Source of the DNA: Cristatella mucedo
Lineage: Eukaryota > Bryozoa > Phylactolaemata > Cristatellidae
Direction of reading: 5' to 3'
Length of the DNA stretch: 64,000 bases
NCBI GenBank assembly: GCA_009760855.2
Contig: WPIO01000001.1
Location: 1,039,001 to 1,103,000, forward strand
This document shows, one piece after another, positions 63,968-64,000 of the stretch. Position numbers and translations under genes: made by a program. The stretch's first letter is position 1. Every line of letters begins with the position of its first letter. The notes beneath the pieces are model-generated. The model saw only the letters and a program-made list of their open reading frames with translations. It made no database searches and was not told the origin of the DNA.

Positions 63968-64000
63968 CCTTCTTGAGCCATTCCTTTTAAAATCATTGGG

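Overview
This window is metazoan nuclear DNA, and nothing in it looks prokaryotic. It is AT-rich by eye and gene-poor. It carries spliced genes with GT-AG introns, long CA, CT and AT microsatellites, tRNA-derived SINEs and many 5'-truncated LINEs of the L2/CR1 type. The L2-like LINEs with short (AAT)n tails and the small secreted discoidin proteins suggest a non-vertebrate animal, such as a cnidarian, sponge or lophotrochozoan. The sequence alone does not let me choose between these.

Only two host genes can be reconstructed with confidence. They are paralogues placed head to head. One runs leftward (41271-45691, minus strand) and the other rightward (56383-63967, plus strand), with about 10.7 kb between their start codons. 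Each has four coding exons encoding a signal peptide followed by one complete F5/8 type C (discoidin) domain. Exons 2, 3 and 4 are 167, 120 and 141 nt in both genes, with the same intron phases. The predicted proteins are 189 and 179 aa, and their domains are about 70% identical by hand alignment. Both start codons lie about 20 nt downstream of a good splice acceptor, which implies a 5'UTR intron or a trans-splice site.

The rest is mostly repeats. Family A is an L2/CR1-like LINE whose 3' end is a double stem-loop plus (AAT)n. It is present as longer copies (11.5-14.4, 24.8-27.3, 30.8-33.4, 37.4-38.5 and 58.3-59.6 kb) and many tail-only scraps. Family B is a related LINE with a different 3' end (37.0-39.7 and 57.3-58.3 kb, plus several remnants). 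LINE-in-LINE nesting is visible at 12.1-13.6 kb (A in A) and 37.4-38.5 kb (A in B). Two SINE families are visible, and one ends in the same stem-loop as LINE A. Two further dispersed repeats of unknown class occur in pairs (5.7-6.2 with 55.2-55.7 kb, and 7.8-8.1 with 53.5-53.9 kb).

Other structure includes an old tandem duplication of about 0.8 kb at 18.5-20.2 kb, a perfect 13-bp minisatellite at 50.38-50.59 kb, a 53-bp tandem repeat at 53.6 kb and several long microsatellites. I saw no rRNA, no canonical stand-alone tRNA gene, no CRISPR, and no recognisable LTR or viral element. Long stretches (for example 14.4-17.2, 20.95-24.8, 27.3-30.8 and 60.2-62.9 kb) hold nothing I can identify.
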